Below are positions 26,050-34,025 of a stretch of DNA of 64,000 bases, one piece after another. The position numbers and the translations under genes are program-made. The stretch's first letter is position 1; each line of letters starts with the position of its first letter. The stretch lies in the NCBI RefSeq assembly GCF_965218685.1, contig NZ_OZ244657.1, positions 1,922,001-1,986,000 of the forward strand. Reading direction: 5' to 3'. The notes under the pieces were generated by a model. That model worked only from the letters and a program-made list of their open reading frames with translations, was not told the DNA's origin and did not search any database. This DNA is from Thalassobius sp965218685. GTDB taxonomy: Bacteria; Pseudomonadota; Alphaproteobacteria; Rhodobacterales; Rhodobacteraceae.

Positions 26050-26129
26050 GATTGTCCTCACCTTCTGCCCGTTTGATGTGTGCTTGTCTAACAGATAGCT
26101 GTTTTGGAAGGGATGTTCAACTCATCCAA

Positions 26130-26143
26130 TATTTTCGAAAATA
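26130..26143. promoter_or_regulatory. palindromic GntR operator candidate, site 1
   Basis: A 14-bp perfect palindrome (TATTTTCGAAAATA) in the gntR/FAH divergent promoter region. The core ATTTTCGAAAAT recurs at 26208-26219 and 27112-27123. Its repetition around one regulated gene makes it a strong candidate for the binding site of the adjacent GntR protein. Confidence 0.7.
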
Positions 26144-26207
26144 ACAACATTACCCGCGAATTTTTTGAATGAAAAGCCTGTTTCTACATCTTTTCCCCGA
26201 TACACTG

Positions 26208-26219
26208 ATTTTCGAAAAT
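26208..26219. promoter_or_regulatory. palindromic GntR operator candidate, site 2, next to the FAH gene start
   Basis: Perfect ATTTTCGAAAAT ends one base before the ATG at 26221 and 13 bases before the preferred start at 26233. A repressor here would block transcription start or early elongation of the FAH gene. It lies 77 bp from site 1, roughly seven helical turns, so looping between the two sites is possible. Confidence 0.7.
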
Positions 26220-26232
26220 AATGGGGATTCTG

Positions 26233-27084
26233 ATGAAGTATGTTTCATTCGAAATCAGCGGCGTGCCAGCATGGGGCCGCATTGATGGCGAAAAAGTTGA
26301 GCAGTTGGGTGAGCCTGGCACGCGCTGGCCTGACCTGAAATCCTATTTGACAGATCAGACGCCTGCGGATCTGAAGCCTTTAGGTGTCCATGACCTGTCC
26401 GAAGTTACTTTGCTGCCGGTCATTCCCAAGCCCGACCTGATCGCGATGGCTGCGGTGAACTATCGAAAGGGCGATGCCCCGACGGACAAAGAGCCGCCGT
26501 TCCCTGTGCTGTTCCTGCGGCTCTCCTCGTCCCAGATTGGGCACGAAGCACCGCTGATCAAGCCTGCAAGCTCTCAGAAACTGGATTTCGAGGGCGAGCT
26601 GGCCGTGATTATCGGCAAAGGCGGGCGGCATATCCCCAAGGACCGCGCTTATGACCATGTGGCGGGCTATTCGATCTATAATGATGGCAGTGTTCGCGAT
26701 TGGCAAAAACACTCGCACCAGTTCACGCCGGGCAAGAACTTTGTGGGGACGGGGGCTTTCGGGCCCTGGATGGTGACGCCTGACGACCTGCCGCCGCTAG
26801 AGCAAGGGATTGCGCTGCGCACCCGCGTGAATGGGGTTGAAAAGCAAAGCACCGACACCTCGAAGATGATTTTCGATGTGCCCTACCTGATCAACTATGT
26901 CTCGACTTTTGCACCGCTGGTGCCGGGGGATGTGATCGTGACGGGCACCTGTTCGGGGTTCGGTTCGACCCGTACTCCGCCTGAATTCCTGCGCGAAGGA
27001 GACGTCGTCGAGGTTGAAATCGAAGGAATCGGGGTGTTGCGCAATGCCGTTCAGAAAGAACGGGTCGCGGTAGAAGCTGTCTAA
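26233..27084 (+). CDS. fumarylacetoacetate hydrolase (FAH) family protein
   Basis: A 283-aa FAH-fold protein. The metal site is visible: DFEGELAVIIGKGGRHI supplies the Glu pair and AGYSIYNDGSVRDWQ the Asp. The substrate region PGDVIVTGTCSGFGSTRTPPEFL is also typical. Family members hydrolyse or decarboxylate beta-diketo acids at the end of aromatic pathways. The ATG at 26233 has GGGGA six bases upstream, whereas the frame can also start at 26221. First gene of the GntR-linked module and followed by a ring-cleavage-type dioxygenase, which fits sequential action. Confidence 0.85.
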   Translation: MKYVSFEISGVPAWGRIDGEKVEQLGEPGTRWPDLKSYLTDQTPADLKPLGVHDLSEVTLLPVIPKPDLIAMAAVNYRKGDAPTDKEPPFPVLFLRLSSSQIGHEAPLIKPASSQKLDFEGELAVIIGKGGRHIPKDRAYDHVAGYSIYNDGSVRDWQKHSHQFTPGKNFVGTGAFGPWMVTPDDLPPLEQGIALRTRVNGVEKQSTDTSKMIFDVPYLINYVSTFAPLVPGDVIVTGTCSGFGSTRTPPEFLREGDVVEVEIEGIGVLRNAVQKERVAVEAV

Positions 27085-27093
27085 AATGCTGAT

Positions 27094-27141
27094 ATTGGCG
27101 AATAAGATTAAATTTTCGAAAATATTTGCATTAGCGAAAAT
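27094..27141. promoter_or_regulatory. three phased CGAA boxes (GntR operator array) upstream of the dioxygenase gene
   Basis: Three related 12-bp boxes are spaced exactly 18 bp apart: ATTGGCGAATAA (27094-27105), ATTTTCGAAAAT (27112-27123) and ATTAGCGAAAAT (27130-27141). The central one is identical to the two sites in front of the FAH gene. The array covers most of the 99-bp FAH-dioxygenase gap, which implies a second GntR-controlled promoter inside the cluster. Confidence 0.65.
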
Positions 27142-27183
27142 CACGTGCTAGGCACTGTGGAAACTGGATAGGTGGAGAAAGAA

Positions 27184-28089
27184 ATGAGCTTTCTGGTAAA
27201 TGACGTCGGTCATGTCCAACTGAACGTGGTGGACGTTGACGCGCTGGTCGAAGAGATGACGAATATCCTGGGGCTGCGCGTCACCCGTTCGGACGATCAA
27301 AGCGTCTGGCTGTCCGCTGGCGGGCGCGAGGTGGAAATGGTGCTGCACCGGGCGCAGGAAAACTCGGTCCATTCGATTGGGTTCGAGGCGCCCAGCGTCG
27401 AGAATATCGAGATCGTGAAGTCCCGGATCGAGGCCGCGGGCTGCACAATCGTCAGCGAAACGCCCAGCTTGGAGGCCTGCGAGGCAGGGGTCACTTATCG
27501 CACCCCCGAGGGGCACCTGTTCGAGGTTCACTCGCCCATTCGGGAGCATATCTACGGTGGCCGCAAGCCCTCGACCGGGCCGGGTCCGCTGCAGCTGGAT
27601 CACGTCAACATCCTGTCGCCCGATCCCGTCGCAACCGTGCGCCAGTTCGAGCAGATCATGGGGCTGCGGATGTCCGAAAAGCTGGCCAATGACAGCCTGA
27701 CCTGGATGCGTGGCGGCAATGGTCTGCACCATATTCTGGGCATAGTGCGCGGCATCACCGGCTTGCATCACTACTCGTTCGAGTTTGGAGAGTTCAACGA
27801 TTACAATCGTTTGGGTGATCTTTTGGACACGATCGAGAAGAACTATATCTGGGGCCCCGGCCGTCATCGTCCCGGTGACAACAACTATGCCTATTACATC
27901 GATGCCTGTGGTGCGATGTGCGAGATTTCACATGGCATGGCCTCGATACATGACGAGGCGCGCTATGTCCCCAATATCGTCACCAACCTGAAACGCCCTG
28001 ACAACGTGCGCGACATGAATGTGTGGGGCGAGCCTGCGCCGAAGCCCTGGTTGGAACATGAATTTCCCTGGGCTGCACAGAACGGGTGA
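27184..28089 (+). CDS. two-module VOC-family protein, extradiol-dioxygenase-like
   Basis: A 301-aa protein with two vicinal-oxygen-chelate modules. In module 2 the metal triad is visible: His in LQLDHVNILS, His in GLHHYSFEF, Glu in AMCEISHG. Module 1 also keeps His in VGHVQLNVV, His in VHSIGFEA and Glu in GHLFEVHS, so both halves could bind a metal. It likely cleaves a catechol-like ring or a related diol, feeding the FAH-type enzyme encoded just before. Start at 27184 behind GTGGAG. No ring-hydroxylating oxygenase is nearby. Confidence 0.82.
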   Translation: MSFLVNDVGHVQLNVVDVDALVEEMTNILGLRVTRSDDQSVWLSAGGREVEMVLHRAQENSVHSIGFEAPSVENIEIVKSRIEAAGCTIVSETPSLEACEAGVTYRTPEGHLFEVHSPIREHIYGGRKPSTGPGPLQLDHVNILSPDPVATVRQFEQIMGLRMSEKLANDSLTWMRGGNGLHHILGIVRGITGLHHYSFEFGEFNDYNRLGDLLDTIEKNYIWGPGRHRPGDNNYAYYIDACGAMCEISHGMASIHDEARYVPNIVTNLKRPDNVRDMNVWGEPAPKPWLEHEFPWAAQNG

Positions 28090-28099
28090 GGGGGGATAA

Positions 28100-28651
28100 A
28101 TGACCAAAATCGGAATCATATGCGGATCGTTGCGCAAAAATGCGCTGTCCGGCGCCGCTGCCCGCGCTGCGGTGGGGTTGATGCCAGACGGGGTTCAACC
28201 TGTGACGCTGCCAAGTTTTGGCGATCTGCCCATCTATAATCAGGACATTCAGGACCAGGGCATGCCCGACACGGTGAACGCCTATGCCGAAGCCGTGGCT
28301 GCGGTGGACGCCGTGCTGTTCGTCACGCCTGAATACAACTGGTCCGTTCCGGGCGGGTTGAAAAACGCAATTGATTGGCTGTCCCGTCTGTCGCCTCATC
28401 CGCTGGACGGCAAGCCTGCGGCGATCTGGAGCGTGTCGCCGGGCCTGCTGGGCGGTGCCCGGGTGCACGAGGGGCTGCGTCACGTGCTGCATTCGCAAGG
28501 CATGATCATCATGGCCAAACCCGAGGTTCAGATCGCTGGCGCCAAAGGAAAACTGGACGTCGACCTAGGCACTGTGACCCAGGACGACACGCGCGCCTTT
28601 CTGGCCTCTCATCTATCGACATTCGCACAGTTCTGCGCCGGGCGCAGCTAA
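28100..28651 (+). CDS. NADPH-dependent FMN reductase
   Basis: A 183-aa flavodoxin-like reductase. The N-terminal IGIICGSLRKNALSGAAA phosphate loop and VLFVTPEYNWSVPGGLKNAIDWLSR are canonical for the NADPH-dependent FMN reductase family (chromate/quinone reductase group). It would supply reduced flavin or detoxify quinones formed during aromatic oxidation. It starts 10 bases after the dioxygenase gene and is co-transcribed with it. Confidence 0.88.
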   Translation: MTKIGIICGSLRKNALSGAAARAAVGLMPDGVQPVTLPSFGDLPIYNQDIQDQGMPDTVNAYAEAVAAVDAVLFVTPEYNWSVPGGLKNAIDWLSRLSPHPLDGKPAAIWSVSPGLLGGARVHEGLRHVLHSQGMIIMAKPEVQIAGAKGKLDVDLGTVTQDDTRAFLASHLSTFAQFCAGRS

Positions 28652-28678
28652 GCCCGCAAGACGGAAAAGGATATTCAC

Positions 28679-29566
28679 ATGCAAATTCCTCTGGATTTCA
28701 AATCTGACGGGCTGACCCTGTCCGGTGTTCTGCACGTCCCCGATGGACGCAAACCTGACGAAGCACTGCCGACGTTTCTGGTGCTTCACGGCTTTGTCGG
28801 CACAAAGGATGAATCCCACGCCGAGTTGCAGGCCGATATGCTGGAGCAGATGGGCTATGCCGCGTTCCGCTTTGACATGCGCGGCTGCGGCAAAAGCGAG
28901 GGCCGCAAGGGCGATGTACGGTGCTATGATCAGGTGGCGGACACCAAGAACGCGTTGTCTTTCATCGCTGAACGTGAAGAGGTCGATGCAGACAAGATCG
29001 GCGTGATTGGCCACAGCTTTGGTGCGGCGGTTGCTGTCTTCACCGCGGGTGTCGATGACCGGGTGGCCTGCTGCATCTCGTCCTGTGGTTGGGGCGACGG
29101 CGAGCGCAAGTTCCGCGGCCAGCATCCCACGCCCGAAGCCTGGGAAAAGTTCACCAACATCCTGAAGGACGGCCGCAAGCAGAAAGAGGAAACCGGCGAA
29201 AGCCTGTGGGTCTCGCGCTTTGACGTGGTGCCGATCCCCGAACATCTGCGCAATAACCTGTCGCCCAAGGCCACGTTCGAAGTGACCGCCGAAACCGCGC
29301 AAAGCATGTACGGTTTTCGCGCTGATGATGTGGTCGGCAATATCGCGCCGCGCCCCTTGCTGCTGTTCCATACCGCAGGCGACGTGATTACTCCGATGGA
29401 GCAATCGCTGGAGCTGTTCAAACGCGCGGGCAAGAATGCCGAGCTGATGATCCCCACCGGCACGTCGCATTTCCCGCTGTCGCCCGAAGATGCACCGCGC
29501 ACGCGGGTGTTGATCAAGGGATGGCTGGACAAGTTCTTTCCCACGCCGGTGCAGGGCCGCGCATGA
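28679..29566 (+). CDS. alpha/beta hydrolase (serine hydrolase)
   Basis: A 295-aa alpha/beta-hydrolase. Nucleophile elbow GHSFGAAVAV carries the catalytic Ser. The oxyanion region is LVLHGFVGTKDESHAELQAD, and a C-terminal acid/His pair is supplied around GDVITPMEQS and GTSHFPLSP. The fold resembles Serine aminopeptidase S33/monoacylglycerol-lipase relatives. In the operon it is the best candidate for hydrolysing the ring-cleavage product or an ester form of the substrate. Its stop overlaps the next gene's start (ATGA). Confidence 0.85.
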   Translation: MQIPLDFKSDGLTLSGVLHVPDGRKPDEALPTFLVLHGFVGTKDESHAELQADMLEQMGYAAFRFDMRGCGKSEGRKGDVRCYDQVADTKNALSFIAEREEVDADKIGVIGHSFGAAVAVFTAGVDDRVACCISSCGWGDGERKFRGQHPTPEAWEKFTNILKDGRKQKEETGESLWVSRFDVVPIPEHLRNNLSPKATFEVTAETAQSMYGFRADDVVGNIAPRPLLLFHTAGDVITPMEQSLELFKRAGKNAELMIPTGTSHFPLSPEDAPRTRVLIKGWLDKFFPTPVQGRA

Positions 29567-30600
29567 GCACGGTGAACGCCATAGAGCTTGAGAGCTTTGC
29601 CAAGGCATTGCTGGCGGCAGGGGGGTATACCCCCGATCACGCCGCCCGCACCGCCGAGGTTCTGGTCTGGGCCAACCTGCGCGGCGCGGATTCGCACGGG
29701 GTGCTGCGCATCCCGCGCTATCTGGAAATGGTTAAGCTGGGAAAAATTGCGCCGAAGGCCCAGCCTGTCATCACGCAGCAGAGCGGCGCCACCGCCGTTC
29801 TTGACGCAAAGCGCGCACCGGGGCCTTCGGCAATGACAGCCGCGATGCTGACCGGTTTGGACTTGGCCGCGCACAACGGCATCGGTTGCTGTGTTGCGCG
29901 TGACATCAGTCACGCCGGGGCCGTGGGATACTACGCTCAACAGGCAAGCGACCGGAACATGGTGGGGGTGGTGATGACTGCCTCGGGGCCGCTGATGGCC
30001 TATCACGGCGCGGCGCAATCGGCGCTATCGACCAATCCGCTGTCCATAGCCGTACCCAGCGGAGGCGACCCGATTTTGCTGGATATGTCCACTTCGGCTG
30101 TGGCGCTGGGAAAAGTCATGCAAGCCAAAGACGCTGGCGCCGCGATCCCCGAAGGTTGGGGCGTGGATGAAAACGGCCATGCCACGCAGGACCCCAACGC
30201 TGTGGCGACCCTGTTGCCGATGGCGGGGCCCAAGGGCTCGGGCTTGTCCCTGATGATCGAGATCCTGTGTTCCCTGCTGGCCAACAACCCTGTGATCGCC
30301 CCCGCGCTTGAGGGCAAGGGCGGCGCCATGAACGGGCTGGCCATTGCCATCGACATCGCTCGGTTCTGCGATCCGGCCACGTTCGGCGCTAATGTCAGGC
30401 ATCTGTCAGGGCTGCTGCATGATCTGCCCAAAGCGCCGGGAACGGACGCGGTGTTGCTGCCCGGAGAGCGCGGCTTTGCCTGCGCCCGTGAGCGGCAGGC
30501 CAACGGTGTTCTGCTGGCCTCTGGCACGTTGACTAAACTGGCGGCCCTTGCGGCCGATCTGGGTGTGGGTCTTCCCGCGTCCATGGCCCAAACGGCCTGA
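29563..30600 (+). CDS. malate/L-lactate dehydrogenase family (LDH2/MDH2) oxidoreductase
   Basis: A 345-aa NAD(P)-dependent oxidoreductase of the Ldh_2 family (malate, ureidoglycolate, 2,3-diketogulonate reductases). LRGADSHGVLRIPRYLEMVKLGKI, the central DISHAGAVGYYAQQASDRNMVGVVMTASGP and GPKGSGLSLMIEIL are family blocks. The ATG at 29563 overlaps the hydrolase stop codon. It would interconvert a 2-oxo and 2-hydroxy acid; the substrate is not predictable. It lies just before a tricarboxylate-type transporter. Confidence 0.85.
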   Translation: MSTVNAIELESFAKALLAAGGYTPDHAARTAEVLVWANLRGADSHGVLRIPRYLEMVKLGKIAPKAQPVITQQSGATAVLDAKRAPGPSAMTAAMLTGLDLAAHNGIGCCVARDISHAGAVGYYAQQASDRNMVGVVMTASGPLMAYHGAAQSALSTNPLSIAVPSGGDPILLDMSTSAVALGKVMQAKDAGAAIPEGWGVDENGHATQDPNAVATLLPMAGPKGSGLSLMIEILCSLLANNPVIAPALEGKGGAMNGLAIAIDIARFCDPATFGANVRHLSGLLHDLPKAPGTDAVLLPGERGFACARERQANGVLLASGTLTKLAALAADLGVGLPASMAQTA

Positions 30601-30620
30601 ACGAAACGGAGGGAGGAAAC

Positions 30621-31079
30621 ATGCCGTTTCAAAACGCACACGCACCGTGGGAACGCCACTTGGGCAGTATCGCCTTGCTGGTCTGCGCGATAAGCGTACT
30701 GGCCATTGGTTGGAGCTATCCTGCTGGCTCGATCACGCAGATGGGGCCGGGCTTTTTCCCTCGGATCATTGGATTTTTGTTGCTGGGGTTCGGCACGCTG
30801 AGCCTGATTTCAGAATTCAAGACAACTTCTGAGGCACCCGGGCGCGTGCATTGGCGCAATATCGGGTTCACGGCTGCCAGCGTGCTGGCCTTTGCGGGGC
30901 TGATCGACAAGGGCGGGCTGGTGCCTGCGACCTTCGTGGCCGTGATGCTTAGCAAGTTTGCCGACCGCGACGCACGGCCCCTGGACGCTGCGATCTATAC
31001 GTCGCTTGTCTGTCTTGGCGCCTGGCTTTTGTTCATCCAGATCCTTGGGCTGCCGCTGGCCGCATTCGGGAGAGGCTGA
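30621..31079 (+). CDS. tctB: tripartite tricarboxylate transporter, small membrane subunit (TctB family)
   Basis: A 152-aa protein with about four membrane spans, such as LGSIALLVCAISVLAIGWSYP and GPGFFPRIIGFLLLGFGTLS; the GPGFFPRI motif is the TctB hallmark. GGAGGAAAC precedes the ATG. It forms the membrane complex with TctA, encoded immediately after with a one-base stop/start overlap. Only the small-before-large order (B, A, C) differs from the classical C-B-A order. Confidence 0.9.
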   Translation: MPFQNAHAPWERHLGSIALLVCAISVLAIGWSYPAGSITQMGPGFFPRIIGFLLLGFGTLSLISEFKTTSEAPGRVHWRNIGFTAASVLAFAGLIDKGGLVPATFVAVMLSKFADRDARPLDAAIYTSLVCLGAWLLFIQILGLPLAAFGRG

Positions 31080-32599
31080 TGCTTGATCAATTCCTTCTTG
31101 GCCTTTCTACGGTCCTTGATCCTGCGGTTTTCGGCTATGCGCTGATCGGGGTGGTGATCGGCCAGCTGATCGGCGTGCTGCCGGGGATCGGCGCCATTAC
31201 CGCGATATCGCTGCTGTTGCCGGTAACGTTTCATCTGGACGCGACGACCTCGATCATCATGCTGGCGGGGATTTATTATGGCTCGCAATATGGCGGATCG
31301 ATTGCCTCGATCCTGCTGAACTTGCCGGGCACGCCGTCCTCGGTTGTGACCTGTCTTGAGGGGCACCCGATGGCCAAGAACGGTCAGGCTGGCAAGGCGC
31401 TGGTGGTTACGGCGACCTCGTCTTTTCTGGGCAGTGTCATCGGCTGCACCGTGGTGGTGTTGGCGGCGATCCCCATGGCCAAGCTGGCCCTGAAATTTGG
31501 CGCGCCGGAATACACGATGCTGGTCACGCTGGGCCTGCTGGCGGCGACGATGATCGGCACCGGGTCGCAGATCCGCGCGCTGGCCATGGTGGTGCTGGGG
31601 ATATTCCTGGGCCTGGTCGGGTCGGACATCACGTCGGGTGTGTACCGCTATGTGCCCGTCCCCGAACTGGCCGACGGGATCAGCCTTGTGTCGCTGGCGA
31701 TGGGCCTGTTCGGACTAAGCGAGCTGATCCGCAACATCGGCCAGCGCGAGCGCAGGAAGGTTAATGTCAAGATCACATTGCGGGACATTCTGCCCAGCCG
31801 CGAAGAGGCGCGCAGCCTGATCGGCCCCGTCTTGCGCGGCGGCAGCACGGGCAGCTTTTTCGGCGCCTTGCCGGGCACCGGGGCCGCGATCGCCTCTTTC
31901 ATGGCCTATGCGATGGAAAAACGCGTGTCCAAAACCCCCGAGAATTTCGGCACCGGCGTGTTGCAAGGTCTCAGCGGGCCGGAATCGGCCAACAATGCCG
32001 CCGCGCAAACCAGCTTTATTCCCACTCTGACGCTTGGCATCCCCGGGGACGCCGTGATGGCGCTGATGGTAGGGGCGCTGATCCTGAACGGCGTCATTCC
32101 CGGCCCCAACCTGATGACCAATGAACCCGAGCTGTTCTGGGGCGTCATCGCCAGTTTCCTGGTGGGCAACGTGATCCTGTTCATGATCAATCTGCCGCTG
32201 ATCCGGCTGTGGGTGATGCTGCTGCGCATTCCGTATCACCGCCTGTATCCGGTCATCATCCTGATGATCACGGCGGGGGTTTATTCACACCGCAACTCGG
32301 TTGTGGACGTGATCATGACCTTGCTGTTCGGGTTGATGGGCTATGCGTTGAAACGCTATCGGTTCGAGGCCGCGCCGGTTCTGCTGGGCTTTGTTCTTGG
32401 GCCGATGCTTGAGGAAAACTTCCGCCGCACGATGCTGCTGAACGGGGGGGACTTCACGGTCTTCGTCACCCGCCCCATCAGCGCTGTTATCACCATTATC
32501 GCCATTTTCGTCATCGTTTTTTCGGTTGTCACAACGTGGCAGGCCGCGAAACGCACAGCGGTCCAAAACGGACCACAAAAAACCAAGCGTCAGGGTTAA
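31079..32599 (+). CDS. tctA: tripartite tricarboxylate transporter, large permease (TctA family)
   Basis: A 506-aa, 11-12-span permease. LIGVLPGIGAITAISLLLPVTF and GIYYGSQYGGSIASILLNLPGTPSSVVTCLEGHPMAKNGQAGKAL are diagnostic for TctA, as is ALPGTGAAIASFMAYAMEK. It transports small carboxylates with a cation gradient using the periplasmic TctC protein encoded downstream. The start overlaps the tctB stop. Confidence 0.93.
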   Translation: MLDQFLLGLSTVLDPAVFGYALIGVVIGQLIGVLPGIGAITAISLLLPVTFHLDATTSIIMLAGIYYGSQYGGSIASILLNLPGTPSSVVTCLEGHPMAKNGQAGKALVVTATSSFLGSVIGCTVVVLAAIPMAKLALKFGAPEYTMLVTLGLLAATMIGTGSQIRALAMVVLGIFLGLVGSDITSGVYRYVPVPELADGISLVSLAMGLFGLSELIRNIGQRERRKVNVKITLRDILPSREEARSLIGPVLRGGSTGSFFGALPGTGAAIASFMAYAMEKRVSKTPENFGTGVLQGLSGPESANNAAAQTSFIPTLTLGIPGDAVMALMVGALILNGVIPGPNLMTNEPELFWGVIASFLVGNVILFMINLPLIRLWVMLLRIPYHRLYPVIILMITAGVYSHRNSVVDVIMTLLFGLMGYALKRYRFEAAPVLLGFVLGPMLEENFRRTMLLNGGDFTVFVTRPISAVITIIAIFVIVFSVVTTWQAAKRTAVQNGPQKTKRQG

Positions 32600-32624
32600 C
32601 AGGCGCATTCCAAGGGAGGAAAAC

Positions 32625-33581
32625 ATGTTCAAAAAACTACTGACGGCCCTACCGCTGGTCCTGTCCATGGCCGCTCCGGCCTTTGCCGACTACCCCGAGC
32701 GGACAGTTCGCATCTATCACGGCTTTGGACCGGGCGGGAACGCGGACACCGTGGCCCGGATCATCGCCGAGGAAATGACCAAGGGTCTGGGGCAGCCGGT
32801 TATCGTCGAAAGCAAGCCTGGCGCAGGTGGCACCGTGGCCTCGGATTTCGTGTCCAAGGCCGACCCGGATGGCTATTCCCTGCAGCTGATGGTTGGCGGC
32901 CATGCGGTCGCGGCTGCGATGTACAACAAGCTGCCCTATGACGCCAAAGAGGACTTCACCTTCATCTCGACCATCGGCAAGTTCCCGTTCTTTGTGGCCG
33001 CGCGCAGCAGTGCGTTTTCCACGATGGACGAAATGCTGGCAGCGGCCAAGGCCAACCCTGGCTCGGTCAAGATCGGTCATCCCGGTGTAGGGTCCACCCA
33101 GCACCTGTCTGGCGAGCTGCTGCAGCTGACCACCGGCGCCAAGTTCCTGCACATCCCGTATAAAGGCGGGGCTGCGGCCTCGACCGCCATTCTGGGCGGC
33201 GAGGTTGACCTGATGATCGGCACCGGTACCAGCACGCTGGGTCAGGCCGAGGCGGGCGCCTTCAACATCCTGGGCGTCACCTCGTCGGATCGCTGGTCGT
33301 CTGCTCCGGATGTGCCTTCCGTTTCGGAAACCGTAGGCAAGCCTTTTGACGTTCTGTCCTGGACCGGCATCGGCGGCCCGGCTGGCATTCCGGCCGACGT
33401 GGTTGACACCCTGACCAAGGAAATGGCCCGCGTGCTGTCGGTGCCCGAGGTGCAGGAAAAGATCGCAGCTCTGGGCGCGCAGCCCGGTGCCTCGTCGAAC
33501 GAAGAGTTCCGCGCGCTGGTAGAAGGCCAGATCGCTGTCTGGACCGAAGTGGTCGAAAGCGCCGGTATCACCAAGCGTTAA
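32625..33581 (+). CDS. tctC: tripartite tricarboxylate transporter binding protein (TctC/Bug family)
   Basis: A 318-aa periplasmic protein with signal peptide MFKKLLTALPLVLSMAAPAFA. Bug-family blocks are YPERTVRIYHGFGPGGNADTVARIIAEEM and LGQPVIVESKPGAGGTVASDFVSKADPDGYSL. The ATG at 32625 has GGGAGGAAAAC in front, and the upstream in-frame start within tctA is not used. Together with TctA and TctB it completes an importer for an organic acid likely handled by the flanking enzymes. A strong hairpin follows. Confidence 0.92.
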   Translation: MFKKLLTALPLVLSMAAPAFADYPERTVRIYHGFGPGGNADTVARIIAEEMTKGLGQPVIVESKPGAGGTVASDFVSKADPDGYSLQLMVGGHAVAAAMYNKLPYDAKEDFTFISTIGKFPFFVAARSSAFSTMDEMLAAAKANPGSVKIGHPGVGSTQHLSGELLQLTTGAKFLHIPYKGGAAASTAILGGEVDLMIGTGTSTLGQAEAGAFNILGVTSSDRWSSAPDVPSVSETVGKPFDVLSWTGIGGPAGIPADVVDTLTKEMARVLSVPEVQEKIAALGAQPGASSNEEFRALVEGQIAVWTEVVESAGITKR

Positions 33582-33602
33582 CGGCCCCTTCGCCTGACGC
33601 AT

Positions 33603-33626
33603 CCCCGCGCCAGCAATGGCGCGGGG
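33603..33626 (+). terminator. hairpin after tctC
   Basis: A perfect 9-bp stem (CCCCGCGCC with GGCGCGGGG, 6-nt loop) 22 nt after the tctC stop. It is followed by TATTTC, which is a weak T-tract, so partial termination with read-through into the YciI/aldehyde dehydrogenase genes is likely. Confidence 0.6.
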
Positions 33627-33648
33627 TATTTCATGAAAAGGAGATCCC

Positions 33649-34020
33649 ATGGCCGACACTTCTCCCGCCGACATGATGGCCAAAATGCTAGGCTTTGAAC
33701 TGTATGTGGTCAGCACCAAGCCGGCGCGCGGCCCCGGTATCGCCGAACGCCTGGCCGAACACCTTGAATACCAAATCGCGCTGGAACGTGCGGGCAAGCT
33801 GTTTGGGGCAGGTCCGTTGTCGGATATCGGGGCAGATGGACCCGAAAGCGGGCTGATTATCCTGCGCGCCAAGGACGAGGCCGAGGCCCGCGCCCTGGCC
33901 GATGCCGATCCGCTGCATCAGGCGGGCGTGCGCAGCTACACTTTGCACAAATGGCGCCTGAACGAAGGCTCGATGACCGTGTCTTTTCGCTATTCTGACC
34001 AATCGATGACCCTGGAGTGA
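33649..34020 (+). CDS. YciI family protein
   Basis: A 123-aa protein with the YciI fold (PF03795): HLEYQIALERAGKLFGAGPLSD, with conserved His and Asp-type active-site candidates, and ADPLHQAGVRSYTLHKW, with His and Trp near the end. YciI proteins often sit in aromatic catabolic operons (muconolactone-isomerase-like fold) and may catalyse isomerisation or decarboxylation. Preceded by AAAAGGAGATCCC. It ends six bases before the aldehyde dehydrogenase gene. Confidence 0.82.
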   Translation: MADTSPADMMAKMLGFELYVVSTKPARGPGIAERLAEHLEYQIALERAGKLFGAGPLSDIGADGPESGLIILRAKDEAEARALADADPLHQAGVRSYTLHKWRLNEGSMTVSFRYSDQSMTLE

Positions 34021-34025
34021 CCCTC

